The notes under the pieces are model-generated. The model made no database searches and had not been told where the DNA came from. It saw only the letters and a list, made by a program, of their open reading frames with translations. The position numbers and the translations under genes are program-made. Positions 52,669 to 61,989 of a DNA stretch of 64,000 nucleotides are shown here, piece after piece. The stretch comes from Lacihabitans soyangensis. Its GTDB lineage: Bacteria > Bacteroidota > Bacteroidia > Cytophagales > Spirosomataceae. Within the stretch, counting starts at the first letter, position 1, and the number at the start of each line of letters is the position of its first letter. The stretch covers positions 183,231-247,230 of the forward strand of contig NZ_RJUF01000001.1 in assembly GCF_024343775.1 (NCBI RefSeq), written 5' to 3'.

Positions 52669-53652
52669 CTAGAAATCTAGGAATTCTTCCTTCACCCATT
52701 TTGATTCAAGACTTATCTTACACCAACCATTCTGTTTTTGAATAACAAATAATTCTTGATTTTGTAAATATGAACCAACTTTTGGGAAATTTGTGCCTGG
52801 TCCACTTCTAACATTCAAGGTATTAGCGTTTACTGTGGCTTTCGTTACCTCATCAGTGTACCTACTATAAACCCAATGTTGTTGAGAGGAAGATATTCGG
52901 TACCAATCGCTCTTTTCTTCGTAAACTCTCAATACAGCCCCAAGTAATGTGGGACTTCGATCTGTTGCTTTCGGAAATGTCGATGCAGCTCCTGTTCTGA
53001 TGTTCAAGGAATTGGCCGTAACGATGGCATATTTCAGAATAGTGGGAATTGCTGGAATCGTACCGCCCGAAAGTACTGAATTAATTAGCGGTAAGAAGTT
53101 GTTTTGACAATCGACCACTTTGTTTCCTCCAAAGAAAGCTGTACCAGGGCAAGATTTGTTGCCGCCTGAGCCATTGTTTCTTTCTCCTGACGAAAGGTTA
53201 AACCAGTGGTTATAAACTATTTTATCCGTATTTACAGCAATACTGAATTTTTTACAAATTGCCGCTGAAACTTTTATGATGGCATCTTTTTGGGCGGAAC
53301 TCATTATATCTTTTCCGCTATCAAAATCTCCAACGTTTTCTATGCAGATGGCGTTGGTATTGTTGCCATAAATGCAAGCTGGGCTAAGCTCCAAACTTCT
53401 TCCTGTTAGCACTGTACCATCTGGAAATATTGAGAAGTGCTGCCCTATATCCATCCAGCCATTGCTTCCTACATGATGATCCTTCATGCCTTTTTGCATA
53501 TCAAAATGGTTCTTACCAGTAAATTGTTGATAGCTAGGTATATAAGTATGGTGCTGTTGTAAATATATGATCGTTCGGGCAACGCGAGTATTATCTATCC
53601 AAGTTTCAAACTCACTAACAGACATTTTAGTAAATCCATATTTTGTTTCCAT
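52669..53652 (-). CDS. N-acetylmuramoyl-L-alanine amidase with two SH3-like domains
   Basis: 327 residues. The amidase_2/PGRP core (about 20-205) has zinc ligands H34/H35 in LQQHHTYIP, then VYNHWFN and SCPGTAFFG. Two bacterial SH3 repeats follow: ANSLNIRTGAASTFPKATD...WYRI and ANTLNVRSGPGTNFPKVGS...WCKI. No signal peptide is evident at the start, which may indicate release by another route or a phage-type lysin. Confidence 0.85.
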   Translation of the reverse strand: METKYGFTKMSVSEFETWIDNTRVARTIIYLQQHHTYIPSYQQFTGKNHFDMQKGMKDHHVGSNGWMDIGQHFSIFPDGTVLTGRSLELSPACIYGNNTNAICIENVGDFDSGKDIMSSAQKDAIIKVSAAICKKFSIAVNTDKIVYNHWFNLSSGERNNGSGGNKSCPGTAFFGGNKVVDCQNNFLPLINSVLSGGTIPAIPTILKYAIVTANSLNIRTGAASTFPKATDRSPTLLGAVLRVYEEKSDWYRISSSQQHWVYSRYTDEVTKATVNANTLNVRSGPGTNFPKVGSYLQNQELFVIQKQNGWCKISLESKWVKEEFLDF

Positions 53653-53779
53653 AGCTTTTGATTTTTATGGAAATAAAACTAGAGACTAATCTTCTGTTTT
53701 TAAGCGATTTATAATGAATTTTATTATGCGGTCACTTCTGTTTAAGCTACAAATTGCCTAGCTTATTCTGATTGGAAAA

Positions 53780-54748
53780 TTATTTATATTCTTCTAGTAG
53801 TTTCGCTTGCTTCTCAATGGCGGTTTTAAATTCTGCCTTCATTTCGCTTACAAGTTCAGCCACTGGTAAAACGTCATGTATGGTTGCAACGCCCTGACCA
53901 GCAGACCAAAGTGTTTTCCATGCCTTGGTTTCCGCTTGGGCCGCATCTAGTTCTTTGCCGAAATCTATTTTGGCCTTGTTGTCCCAAAGTTCTTTGGTTA
54001 TACCATTGTTTTCAAGGCTTTTCTGCATAAAATTGGCACTAACGCCCGAGATGGCTGCTGTGTAAACAATATCGCTGGCTCCACTTTCGATAATCATTTC
54101 TTTGTATTCTTCGGAGGCGTTCGCTTCGGTGGTATTGATAAATCGGGTTCCTAAATAGGCCAAATCTGCCCCCATTTGCATGGCCGAGGCCACGTCTTGT
54201 CCGTTACTAAGGCAACCCGACAATAAGATCGTTTTTTTGTAAAAACTCCTAATTTCAGTTACAAAAGGTACCGGATTTAATGTGCCTGCATGCCCACCAG
54301 CACCCGCAGAAACCAATATTAAGCCGTCAACACCTGCCGCGGCAGCTTTTTCGGCATGTCGTTTTTTTATGACATCATGAAAAACCAATCCACCGTAGGA
54401 ATGTACAGCATCAACTACTTGCGAGACAGCACCTAGTGAAGTTATTACCAAAGGTATTTTGTGCTTAACCACCACCTGCATGTCTGCCATCACCCGTGGA
54501 TTGGTCTGATGAACAATGATATTTACACCAAACGGTGCTGCTTTTTTACCTGTTTCTTTCTCGAATTTTTCAAGTTCGTTCTTTATTTCAACTACCCATT
54601 CTTCAAAACCCTCGGTTGTTCGTTGATTCAAAGCTGGGAATGTTCCGACTATTCCGTTTTTGCAACACTCTATTACCAGTTTGGGATTGGAAATTAAAAA
54701 CATAGGTGCCACCACTACCGGTAGCGAAAGGTTCTGAAAAGGGTTCAT
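53780..54748 (-). CDS. Nitronate monooxygenase-like flavoprotein
   Basis: 322 residues, TIM-barrel FMN enzyme of the NPD family: LPVVVAPMFLISNPKLV at the start, VNIIVHQTNPR, DGLILVSAGAGGHAG (flavin-phosphate region) and MGADLAYLGTRFINTTEA. Members oxidise nitronates or act as enoyl-reductase relatives; the substrate is uncertain. Confidence 0.82.
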   Translation of the reverse strand: MNPFQNLSLPVVVAPMFLISNPKLVIECCKNGIVGTFPALNQRTTEGFEEWVVEIKNELEKFEKETGKKAAPFGVNIIVHQTNPRVMADMQVVVKHKIPLVITSLGAVSQVVDAVHSYGGLVFHDVIKKRHAEKAAAAGVDGLILVSAGAGGHAGTLNPVPFVTEIRSFYKKTILLSGCLSNGQDVASAMQMGADLAYLGTRFINTTEANASEEYKEMIIESGASDIVYTAAISGVSANFMQKSLENNGITKELWDNKAKIDFGKELDAAQAETKAWKTLWSAGQGVATIHDVLPVAELVSEMKAEFKTAIEKQAKLLEEYK

Positions 54749-54829
54749 TTTTTTAGTTTTTATTTATGTTGATAATTTTTTTTGGCATTAAGGCAAAAGG
54801 CATTAAGGCACAGGGTTCTCTTTTTTAAT

Positions 54830-55687
54830 TTAGCTTTTTGGTCTCATCAAGCCCTCTTGCACCACACTTGCCACCAATATGCCCTCTTTATTAAAAATAT
54901 TTCCTCTTGTAAATCCTCGAGCATTAGAAGCACTTGGGCTATCCATTGCGTAAAGTAACCAATCGTCTATCTTAAAATCTCGATGAAACCACATGCCGTG
55001 GTCAAGGCTAGCCATAAAAAGGTCTTTGTTGGGCAATGGGCCTTTTGTATGCGGTAAGGTGGCTGTGGTAAGTAGGTTATAATCAGACACGTAGGTCATT
55101 AGTCGTTGGTGGATGTTGATGTCTCCATCAAAAGTTTGGTTGGCTTTAAACCAAAAATTACGAAATGGTAATTTGGTCTTAAAATCTAAGAGATTGATTT
55201 GCTCAACCATTCTAAACTCAAAAGGCCTCTCCTGAATGACCTGAAAAATATGATCAGGCACAAATAATTTGAATTTCTTGACGGTATCTAGGTCGGAAGG
55301 GAGGTTTTCGGGTCCAGCGACCTTAGGCATATCTATCTGATGATCAAATCCTTCTTGCTTTTTTTGGAATGAGATAGACATGAAAAAAATTGCAATTCCG
55401 TTTTGTTTAGCCACCACACGCCGGGTACTGAAGCTACCACCGTCACGTATTTTTTCTACTTCAAAAACAATAGGAATATTGATATCTCCTGCCAGAAGAA
55501 AATAAGCGTGCATGGAGTGTGCAACACGCTCAGGGTCAACGGTTTGTTGTGCAGCACTTAGCGACTGAGCCAAAACCTGACCTCCGAAAACACGTTTCCA
55601 TGGTGCTTGGTAATTTTGACCTAAAAAAACCGAATCGCTCAAACGCTCGAGTTGGAGTAAATCGATTAATTCATGTATGTTATTCAT
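54830..55687 (-). CDS. tesB: Acyl-CoA thioesterase II
   Basis: 285 residues, double hot-dog. The first half has FLGQNYQAPWKRVFGGQVLAQSL and the second LDHGMWFHRDFKIDDWLLYAMDSPSASNARGFTRGNIF ... VQEGLMR, the catalytic-region pattern of TesB enzymes (Asp of LDHGMWFHR is the likely active residue). Hydrolyses acyl-CoA to free acid and CoA. Confidence 0.87.
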   Translation of the reverse strand: MNNIHELIDLLQLERLSDSVFLGQNYQAPWKRVFGGQVLAQSLSAAQQTVDPERVAHSMHAYFLLAGDINIPIVFEVEKIRDGGSFSTRRVVAKQNGIAIFFMSISFQKKQEGFDHQIDMPKVAGPENLPSDLDTVKKFKLFVPDHIFQVIQERPFEFRMVEQINLLDFKTKLPFRNFWFKANQTFDGDINIHQRLMTYVSDYNLLTTATLPHTKGPLPNKDLFMASLDHGMWFHRDFKIDDWLLYAMDSPSASNARGFTRGNIFNKEGILVASVVQEGLMRPKS

Positions 55688-55775
55688 CTATTGGTTTCTT
55701 GTTTGAAGACTACAATTTTAGGCTATTTTTAATAAAAATACTAAGATTGTTTAGAATATTTCAAACAAGAAGTGT

Positions 55776-57014
55776 TCAGTTTACACCCGAAAACCTTGGA
55801 TTTACGATGCTGTTGTTCACCGAACCAAAGGTGTAATTCAGGCCGAAAGATGTAAGGTAAGAAAAGGTTGTAGCTAATTGCCTGCCACCCAAAAGTACAT
55901 CTGCAGTATCCCCGCTTTGCTTTGGAAGTGAAATCTGGTTGTTGATTTGAGAGCCGTTTCCGTAAAATCTAAACGACAAACCTTGGGCAATCCGGAGCGA
56001 CAAATCAATTTCTAAGCTTAAGCGATACCTCTCAAGGTTGTTGAGATATTGATACCCGCTGAGTTCGGCACTGAAATTTCCCCAGTTTTGAGTAAATCCT
56101 AGAATGCCCGTAACTTGCTGATAAGGAAGCGTTTCTGCTATTTTGTCAAAAATTGTAAGTTCTATATAGTCAAAGTCTCGAAGGCCTGCTTGGTAAATCC
56201 AACGTAGTTGTTTGCGGTTGAAATCTTGCACCGGGAAAACCGAGTACTCAAGTGCCGGTGCTATGCTTTTAGAGAATTTAATGTTTTGATAAACAGAATG
56301 ATAGCCTTTTATGAAACCACCCAAAGACCAGTGGTTGTTAAATGCAGCTACAAATAATGAGTTAAAGCCATAGTCATTTACTTTTACGGTGTTAGTAACA
56401 GAGTCAACCACCACCGAGTTGGTTCTTTGATTGTAGTAAGAGTTAAAGCTAAATTTAGACTTTTCGGTTGTTCTTCCACCTCTAAAGTTTCCATCAAAAG
56501 ACACATTTGTTCTATTACTTTCTCCGCTAAAGCGGCCGTTTCCACCAACTCCAAAGATCCAATTATTCCATTTATCTTTTTGTATTTCTTTTCTCGGGCC
56601 AGGGTTTTTATTAAAACTTACTTTTACCATCTCACCAGTTTCTACATTTTTCAAAAAGCCCAATAAACCTAAACTTACCGAGTTGAGGAGTTTTTTTCGC
56701 AAGATGTCGTCTGTGGCATCTTGTTTAGATGCAAAATTTACGGTGTCGAGTTGTGTTCTTAAGGTATTTTGCCCTTCAAAAAATACGGTATAGTTGGCTC
56801 CACCAGAGGCGTTAGAGTTGGCTGTTATCATTACCAAGACATCTGCTGCCGCTTGATCTCTTACAAAATTGAACATTGGCAGCTCGGTTTTCAGATAATC
56901 TATATAACACTTGGCCCTTTGACAATTCAGAAAAACGTTGAGATTGGTGTTTTGTCCGAAAGAAAGCATCGGCAAAAGTATCAACAGCAATAGTTTGTTG
57001 ATTTTGATTGACAT
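55776..57014 (-). CDS. Uncharacterised outer-membrane beta-barrel protein
   Basis: 412 residues with signal peptide ending LSFGQ. The first about 130 residues have a Cys pair (CQRAKC) and a nucleotide-like ADVLVMITANSNASGG stretch, then a series of alternating strands (SFDGNFRGGRTTEKSKFSFNSYYNQ, LSLEIDLSLRIAQGLSFRFYGNG, YLTSFGLNYTFGSVNNSIVNPRF) typical of outer-membrane barrels. No function is recognised. Confidence 0.65.
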   Translation of the reverse strand: MSIKINKLLLLILLPMLSFGQNTNLNVFLNCQRAKCYIDYLKTELPMFNFVRDQAAADVLVMITANSNASGGANYTVFFEGQNTLRTQLDTVNFASKQDATDDILRKKLLNSVSLGLLGFLKNVETGEMVKVSFNKNPGPRKEIQKDKWNNWIFGVGGNGRFSGESNRTNVSFDGNFRGGRTTEKSKFSFNSYYNQRTNSVVVDSVTNTVKVNDYGFNSLFVAAFNNHWSLGGFIKGYHSVYQNIKFSKSIAPALEYSVFPVQDFNRKQLRWIYQAGLRDFDYIELTIFDKIAETLPYQQVTGILGFTQNWGNFSAELSGYQYLNNLERYRLSLEIDLSLRIAQGLSFRFYGNGSQINNQISLPKQSGDTADVLLGGRQLATTFSYLTSFGLNYTFGSVNNSIVNPRFSGVN

Positions 57015-57316
57015 GTTTATTGGGTTTATAAATGATTACAAAATTAACTGAAAAACAGCGATTTGAAAAACAGTGAAAAAAAGAAAAGCTCTCCGAAAAT
57101 CAGAGAGCTTTAATCTAACCCCTAAAATAAACCACTATAATATATTCAAGAATAAAAATTCTTTGAACTTAATTAAACAACGTTTAATGTCTCGTTTTTG
57201 TTGCTTTTTGCTTAAAATATTTCATTAACAATCATTAACAATGCCTTTTTGTAAACCTTTGGAGGGGTTTTTACTCTAACATACAAATTTAGAAAACAAA
57301 CAAAAGTTTTGAGATT
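57015..57316. other. Intergenic region between divergent genes
   Basis: 302 bp. A hairpin AAAGCTCTC / GAGAGCTTT lies at about 57086-57112, upstream of the barrel gene and too far from any stop to be an ordinary terminator; it may end a short untranslated transcript. No other feature is seen. Confidence 0.4.
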
Positions 57317-57775
57317 ATGAAAAAGACAATGGTTTTAATCGGGATTTTGAGTTTGGTTGCAGCAGGAACTTTTGCTCAATATGGAAGAGTATATGGTGAT
57401 GAGTCATATGGCTCTCGTGGGCGAAATTACGACGAAAGATTCGACAAAAAAGGTGGATTTGACGACAAGTGGGGATATGACCGTGACTATAACGTGGTGA
57501 GAGGAAATAAGGCCATGATGATAGATTCTTATCAAAGACAAGCCAGAATGCGAATAAATGATGGGGTGCGTAAAGGCTTGATAACAAGGTCTGAAGCCAG
57601 TAGACTGATGAGGTTTTATGATAACATCGAGCGGAAAGAGAATCGGTTTATGCGAAATGGACGTATATCTAGAAGCGAAGCCAGAGAGTTGGACAACGAT
57701 CTGGATCAATTGAATAGAATGATTACCAGGGAGAAGCGTGATTTTGAAAGAAACCGCGGCTACAGAAGATATTAG
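57317..57775 (+). CDS. Exported Arg-rich protein of unknown function
   Basis: 152 residues. Signal peptide MKKTMVLIGILSLVAAGTFAQ, then a Gly/Tyr/Arg/Asp-rich segment (YGRVYGDESYGSRGRNYDERFDKKGG) and helical repeats (QRQARMRINDGVRKGLITRSEASRLMRFYDNIERKENRFMRNGRISRSEARELDNDL). The two segments GLITRSEASRLM and GRISRSEARELD resemble an EF-hand-like spacing without clear ligands. Function is not recognised. A terminator follows. Confidence 0.6.
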   Translation: MKKTMVLIGILSLVAAGTFAQYGRVYGDESYGSRGRNYDERFDKKGGFDDKWGYDRDYNVVRGNKAMMIDSYQRQARMRINDGVRKGLITRSEASRLMRFYDNIERKENRFMRNGRISRSEARELDNDLDQLNRMITREKRDFERNRGYRRY

Positions 57776-57799
57776 TGGAGTAATAGTTTTTTCAAATAG

Positions 57800-57832
57800 A
57801 ATGGGCGGCTTTTTGAGCCGACCCATTTTTTA
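57800..57832 (+). terminator. Terminator after the Arg-rich protein gene
   Basis: ATGGGCGGC pairs with GCCGACCCAT around a TTTTTGA loop (two unpaired bases), followed by a T run. Confidence 0.75.
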
Positions 57833-57847
57833 TTTAAAAGTTTGGCG

Positions 57848-58690
57848 TTATTTCAGGTCATTCAAAACAGAGTTGGCATCTTTCAGAACGGTTTCCAGTG
57901 ATTTGACTAAAGTTTTAGCTTTGAAAAGTTCATCTTTGAGTTTGTCAAATTCTGCCTCTTTTTTACTCAGTTTTGTCTCAGCTTTCTCCTTTTCTTTTTG
58001 GATTTTCTGAATCTCTTTTTCCTTTTTGTTGGAGGCCTTTTCTAGTTCTTCTTTAGCTTTTTTGTCAGCTTCGGTTTCGTTTCCGTTGTACAAGGCACCT
58101 ACAATTTCTTCTTTTTCCGACAAGGCCTTAGTGAGCATTTCAGGAGAGGCATCTAATTTCTTACCTAGTTTCTCTTGATCTTTCAGGTTACTTTCAAGCG
58201 ATTTTTCGATTTTAGACTGGTCTTTTTTTGTATCATTCAGACTTGACTCAACCATTTTTACATTTTCAAGTGCAAGTTTAGCCTCATGATTGCCTACGGT
58301 GAACTTTTGAAATTTTTCAACAAAACCTTTTGCTTCTCTTTCTTTTAGCTGAAAAGAGGTGAGGATATCTAAGTTTTTGTCCAAGAAAAAGAATGATACT
58401 TTTTGTATTTTTTTATTGTTTTCAATAATGACATCAACGGTGGTCAGTTCAGCGGGAAGCTCACTATTTTTTATTTTGTCCAGTCTAATAACATATTTGG
58501 AGGGCTTTGATGTTTTACCAAAACTATTGAGATATTCCTCCAAATCTTTCTGAATATCTTTTTCGTCTTGATTCGAAAAAATAAAATAAGAAGACTCATT
58601 CCTGCCTCCATAAAGGTTTTGCCCTTGATACACTTGGGCCGACAAATTGGAAAAGAAAAAGCAGAAAAGTACTAGAATCAGATTTTTCAT
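57848..58690 (-). CDS. Exported coiled-coil protein
   Basis: The ATG at 58690 gives a signal peptide MKNLILVLFCFFFSNLSAQ and about 280 residues, chosen over the earlier ATG because it leads directly into the signal. The middle is a mixed domain (SSYFIFSNQDEKDIQKDLEEYLN ... VIRLDKIKNSELPAELTTVDV), and the second half is a long charged coiled coil (KAKEELEKASNKKEKEIQKIQKEKEKAETKLSKKEAEFDKLK). No function is recognised. Overlaps the upstream methyltransferase gene by 4 nt. Confidence 0.65.
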   Translation of the reverse strand: MKNLILVLFCFFFSNLSAQVYQGQNLYGGRNESSYFIFSNQDEKDIQKDLEEYLNSFGKTSKPSKYVIRLDKIKNSELPAELTTVDVIIENNKKIQKVSFFFLDKNLDILTSFQLKEREAKGFVEKFQKFTVGNHEAKLALENVKMVESSLNDTKKDQSKIEKSLESNLKDQEKLGKKLDASPEMLTKALSEKEEIVGALYNGNETEADKKAKEELEKASNKKEKEIQKIQKEKEKAETKLSKKEAEFDKLKDELFKAKTLVKSLETVLKDANSVLNDLK

Positions 58691-59874
58691 TTTAAAGTAT
58701 TTTGAATTTTGGAACATATTAACACTATTTTCTTTTTGTTATGATTTTCTGTGAAAAAAAGATATTTATCACCTCCATCTTTTAGACCTAGCTGTTTTTT
58801 TATTTCATCTGGCGAAAAAGGGAAGTTTCTTGTTGATACATTAGCTTTTTTTGTTTCAATAACTTTATTTAAGAGTTTTTTGTCAAAATTTATCACGTTT
58901 TCAATTTTAAATATTCTTCCTGGAAAGTCATTTTTTAGAGTTTCGGAAGAATACAAGTGACTGTTGGCCGCAATTTTGTCAATTTCAAAATTTGCCGCAA
59001 TAGACTTAAAACCACCTGCTTTCATGATGGAGGCATTGGGTTCATAAAGATATGCCCGTGGCTCTTTAAATTGTAAGTGAATAATATTTTCATGAGTGTA
59101 TTTAAAGCTAAATTCGGATTGTGAGCTGCCCAAATTAACACATGAAATTGTTGGGTCTTCACAAAGCTCATTCGTCAAAGTAAAAACCAGTTCCTTTACC
59201 TCGTTTTTTTCTGACAATATTATGACTTCTTTAACGTGCTGAAGTAACGCTATCGTATCTTTAATATCCAGCATGGGTGAGTATTTCACCATCACCATTT
59301 TTGCATTTTGGAGGAGTTTGTCCTTGATTTCTATTAGATTGGGCTGGCAGTCTTTTAGACTTACCATTTTTCGGTTGGCCGCATCTCGGCGAGCAGGATC
59401 TAAATAAAAGAAGTCCACATGTTCCGAGAAATTTAATTCCTCGGCCTTTGAATTTGAGTGTTTTACATTCTTGATATTCAGTTGTTGATAGTTATATTCA
59501 ACTATTTTACTCAATTCTTGATTGATTTCGTTGTGTACAAAACTTTGAAACTTTTTTGCAAAAAAATAGCTATCCACACCCAGGCCTCCCGTTAGGTCAA
59601 TGCCTAGTCGGCCATTTACTTTTTGTGATTTGTATTCAGCAGTTATTTGCGAGGAACATTGTTCGAGAGATATTTTGGCTGGAGCCAAGAGGTTTTTATC
59701 TTGCCATTCTGGTATTTTTTGAGCCAAAGTTTGATTGAAAATGGCTTGATTTACGACTAGTTTGAGTAAATCAGAATCAATTTTTAGCGGATTTTTTAGA
59801 ACGAATTCCTTGGGGTCAATTTTATCTAATTGATTGGCTATTTGTGCTGCTTTGATTAATATTTCTAAATTCAA
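58687..59874 (-). CDS. Class I SAM methyltransferase with THUMP-like domain
   Basis: 395 residues. The SAM-binding core has GRLGIDLTGGLGVDSYFFAKKF (motif I), DFFYLDPARRDAANRK (a DPxR-type catalytic loop) and KMVMVKYSPMLDIKD. The C-terminal domain ends with NVSTRNFPFSPDEIKKQLGLKDGG, as in THUMP-like RNA-methyltransferase relatives. It probably modifies RNA; the position is unknown. The 4-nt overlap with the next gene suggests co-translation. Confidence 0.8.
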   Translation of the reverse strand: MNLEILIKAAQIANQLDKIDPKEFVLKNPLKIDSDLLKLVVNQAIFNQTLAQKIPEWQDKNLLAPAKISLEQCSSQITAEYKSQKVNGRLGIDLTGGLGVDSYFFAKKFQSFVHNEINQELSKIVEYNYQQLNIKNVKHSNSKAEELNFSEHVDFFYLDPARRDAANRKMVSLKDCQPNLIEIKDKLLQNAKMVMVKYSPMLDIKDTIALLQHVKEVIILSEKNEVKELVFTLTNELCEDPTISCVNLGSSQSEFSFKYTHENIIHLQFKEPRAYLYEPNASIMKAGGFKSIAANFEIDKIAANSHLYSSETLKNDFPGRIFKIENVINFDKKLLNKVIETKKANVSTRNFPFSPDEIKKQLGLKDGGDKYLFFTENHNKKKIVLICSKIQNTLK

Positions 59875-59947
59875 TTCTTCCAGAAGTCATTTTTGATGCA
59901 ATTTAAGACAAATGTGTTTCTGAAACTGAATTTTGTTGGTAGATAAA

Positions 59948-59980
59948 ACAAAAAAGCACCTCATTAAACTAGGTGCTTTC
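59948..59980 (-). terminator. Terminator of the sigma-factor operon
   Basis: AAAGCACCT / AGGTGCTTT hairpin with a T run on the minus strand, about 20 nt after the stop of the gene at 60001. Confidence 0.8.
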
Positions 59981-60000
59981 AATTCTTTTGAGTTTAAATT

Positions 60001-60441
60001 TTACTCAATACCTCTTCTTTCTTTGAGTTTATCCAGAAGCATTTGGTTAAACTTTCTCTCGGCGGCCATCAAACTCGAATATTGTTGAGCCGAAATTACC
60101 CTCAAAAAGTTATCTCTATACTTTTTAGTGATATTCAATTCGTCTTGTTGCAATTCCAAAATTTTATCTTGACGTTTCATCAACTCGTTGTTTGACAAAT
60201 CCTCGCCAGGTCTTTTAGAAAGCCTTCTGATTTCTTGATGAATTTCGTTTTTCTCCTCGGAGTAATTATTATAAATCGGCCAAAACTTCTCGGCCTGACT
60301 TTCGGTAAGTTTCAGTTCGTTGGTAATCATACCTACTTTCATAGCTCTAATTCTTTCACCACCCGGAGGATTTCCACCAGGGCGTTGACCAAAAGAAATA
60401 GTGCTGATTATTAGTGATATGTATAAAAATATGTTTTTCAT
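60001..60441 (-). CDS. Spy/CpxP-like periplasmic protein of the sigma-factor operon
   Basis: The ATG at 60441 starts a signal peptide (MKNIFLYISLIISTISFGQ). The mature part, GGNPPGGERIRAMKVGMITNELKLTESQAEKFWPIYNNYSEEK..., has the LTxxQAEKFWPIYxxY helix found in Bacteroidota Spy-like proteins and a further helical hairpin. Possible periplasmic chaperone or sensor for the ECF system encoded just upstream; function is inferred. Confidence 0.72.
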   Translation of the reverse strand: MKNIFLYISLIISTISFGQRPGGNPPGGERIRAMKVGMITNELKLTESQAEKFWPIYNNYSEEKNEIHQEIRRLSKRPGEDLSNNELMKRQDKILELQQDELNITKKYRDNFLRVISAQQYSSLMAAERKFNQMLLDKLKERRGIE

Positions 60442-60442
60442 C

Positions 60443-61285
60443 TTAAATGTCATTTTCTTTCAAATACTTTTCTATTTCTTGCTCTGTCAATTCTACATTT
60501 TCGTGAATTGGAGTTGTTTCGGTCACCAAAGTACTCAAATCTGCGTCTGTCAAATTTTCCTCGGCCAGATAAGCTATCATTTCTTCAGAGGTGATTTCGG
60601 CAAATTCGTCTTTAGGTTGATTTTGCTTGTAAACCAAAACCGAGAATGTTCCAATTAAAAGGATGGCCGCAGCATTTCTGAAATACACCCATTTGTTTTT
60701 GACAACAGTAAATTTGGCTTTCTTGGTTTCGACGGTTTGACTTAAAATGTTTTCCTCAAGTCGGTCAAAATAGCTAGACGGAGTGCTTAATTGTACCCCT
60801 TTCGTTAAACTTTCGATTTTAACTTTTGCTAAAATTTGGTTTTCTAATTCGTCAAAAAAGCCTTCTGGTGTTTTATTTTCCTTTAAATCCTTTAGTTTTT
60901 CAATTTTGACTTTAGAAAAAATCATATCTTCCATTTCGTCAAAATAAGCCTTAGGAACTTCGGATTTAGCTGAATCCTTAAGCTTTTCGATATTGACTTG
61001 AGAAATTATTTGAGACTCCAAATCTTCAAAATATTCTTTTGGAGTGGCTATAGACTTGTTTTTTCGTAAATTATCTATTTTTGCCAGAGACAAAATTTCG
61101 TCTTCTAGTTGGTCAAAATATCCAGTTGGGGTCTTTAAGTTTTGGATAGATTTTAATGTTTGAATATTAACTTCGGCAAGAATATTCTCCTCCAGTTTCC
61201 CGAAGTATCCTTCAGGAACAGTAAACGGTGATTTTATTTTGCTTTCTTCGATATTCATAAAAACTTTTTCATGTCTGTTTGACAT
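60443..61285 (-). CDS. Membrane protein with six 30-residue PxxYF repeats, probable anti-sigma factor
   Basis: 280 residues. Six repeats carry P-x-x-[YF]-F followed by LE-x-x-I and a charged helix: VPEGYFGKLEENIL, TPTGYFDQLEDEIL, TPKEYFEDLESQII, VPKAYFDEMEDMIF, TPEGFFDELENQIL, TPSSYFDRLEENIL. A single membrane helix follows (WVYFRNAAAILLIGTFSVLVY, about 200-222), then an acidic tail. Position between an ECF sigma gene and a Spy-like gene and the single helix suggest an anti-sigma factor with its repeats in the cytoplasm. I do not recognise a named family for the repeats. Confidence 0.65.
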   Translation of the reverse strand: MSNRHEKVFMNIEESKIKSPFTVPEGYFGKLEENILAEVNIQTLKSIQNLKTPTGYFDQLEDEILSLAKIDNLRKNKSIATPKEYFEDLESQIISQVNIEKLKDSAKSEVPKAYFDEMEDMIFSKVKIEKLKDLKENKTPEGFFDELENQILAKVKIESLTKGVQLSTPSSYFDRLEENILSQTVETKKAKFTVVKNKWVYFRNAAAILLIGTFSVLVYKQNQPKDEFAEITSEEMIAYLAEENLTDADLSTLVTETTPIHENVELTEQEIEKYLKENDI

Positions 61286-61302
61286 TTATTCTGTCAAAAG
61301 GT

Positions 61303-61848
61303 TTAGTTCTTGGTCAGAAATTCCTCAATTTTTTTCACCGCAAAGTGATACGTAGCCTTCAATCCGCCCACGCTAGTTTCAGTTATTTCGGCTATTTCTT
61401 CGTATTTGAGTTCTTCAAAATATTTCAGGTTGAATACAACTCTTTGTTTGTCAGTTAATTGAAGCAAAGCTTTCTGGAGTTTGATTTCAATCTCTTCCCC
61501 ATCCAAATAAGTATCGCTTTTTGAAGATTCTAGGTGAGACACCAAGCCTTCGTTATCGTCAATGGATATTCCTTGATCTTTTTTCTTTTTTTGGAGAAAT
61601 GTGAGGGCTTCGTTGGTAGCTATTCTGTAAAGCCAAGTATAAAGTTTGGAGTCTCCTCTGAATTTATCCAAGTTTCGCCAGATTTTTATGAAAGATTCTT
61701 GCGTAACATCATCAGCGTCATCATGGTCGATCACGATTTTACGCACATGATAGTATAATTTCTCTTTGTATGCCTTCAAAATGCCCCTGAAAGCTTTCTC
61801 GTGGTTTTCAGGATTTTCTAGTAGCTGAATGATTTCTTCGTCTTTCAT
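61303..61848 (-). CDS. ECF-type RNA polymerase sigma factor
   Basis: 181 residues with region 2 (YYHVRKIVIDHDDADDVTQESFIKIWRNLDKFRG...YTWLYRIATNEAL) and region 4 (LLQLTDKQRVVFNLKYFEELKYEEIAEITETSVGGLKATYHFAVKKIEEFL). It is first in an operon with the repeat-rich membrane protein and the Spy-like gene. No promoter target is visible. Confidence 0.9.
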   Translation of the reverse strand: MKDEEIIQLLENPENHEKAFRGILKAYKEKLYYHVRKIVIDHDDADDVTQESFIKIWRNLDKFRGDSKLYTWLYRIATNEALTFLQKKKKDQGISIDDNEGLVSHLESSKSDTYLDGEEIEIKLQKALLQLTDKQRVVFNLKYFEELKYEEIAEITETSVGGLKATYHFAVKKIEEFLTKN

Positions 61849-61932
61849 AGTTTTTTATTTCGGAGCAATTCGCCAAACGCAAAGGAATGAATTTATTCCT
61901 AAATCTCCGAAGACTTTTGTGGGCTATTTTAA

Positions 61933-61972
61933 ATAAAAAAGTCTTGGAGCGATGGTTAGACACTCCAAGACT
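61933..61972 (-). terminator. Terminator of the transketolase gene
   Basis: AGTCTTGGAG / CTCCAAGACT hairpin with a T run on the minus strand, about 18 nt after the stop. Confidence 0.85.
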
Positions 61973-61989
61973 CAAAAGGTTTAAAAAAA

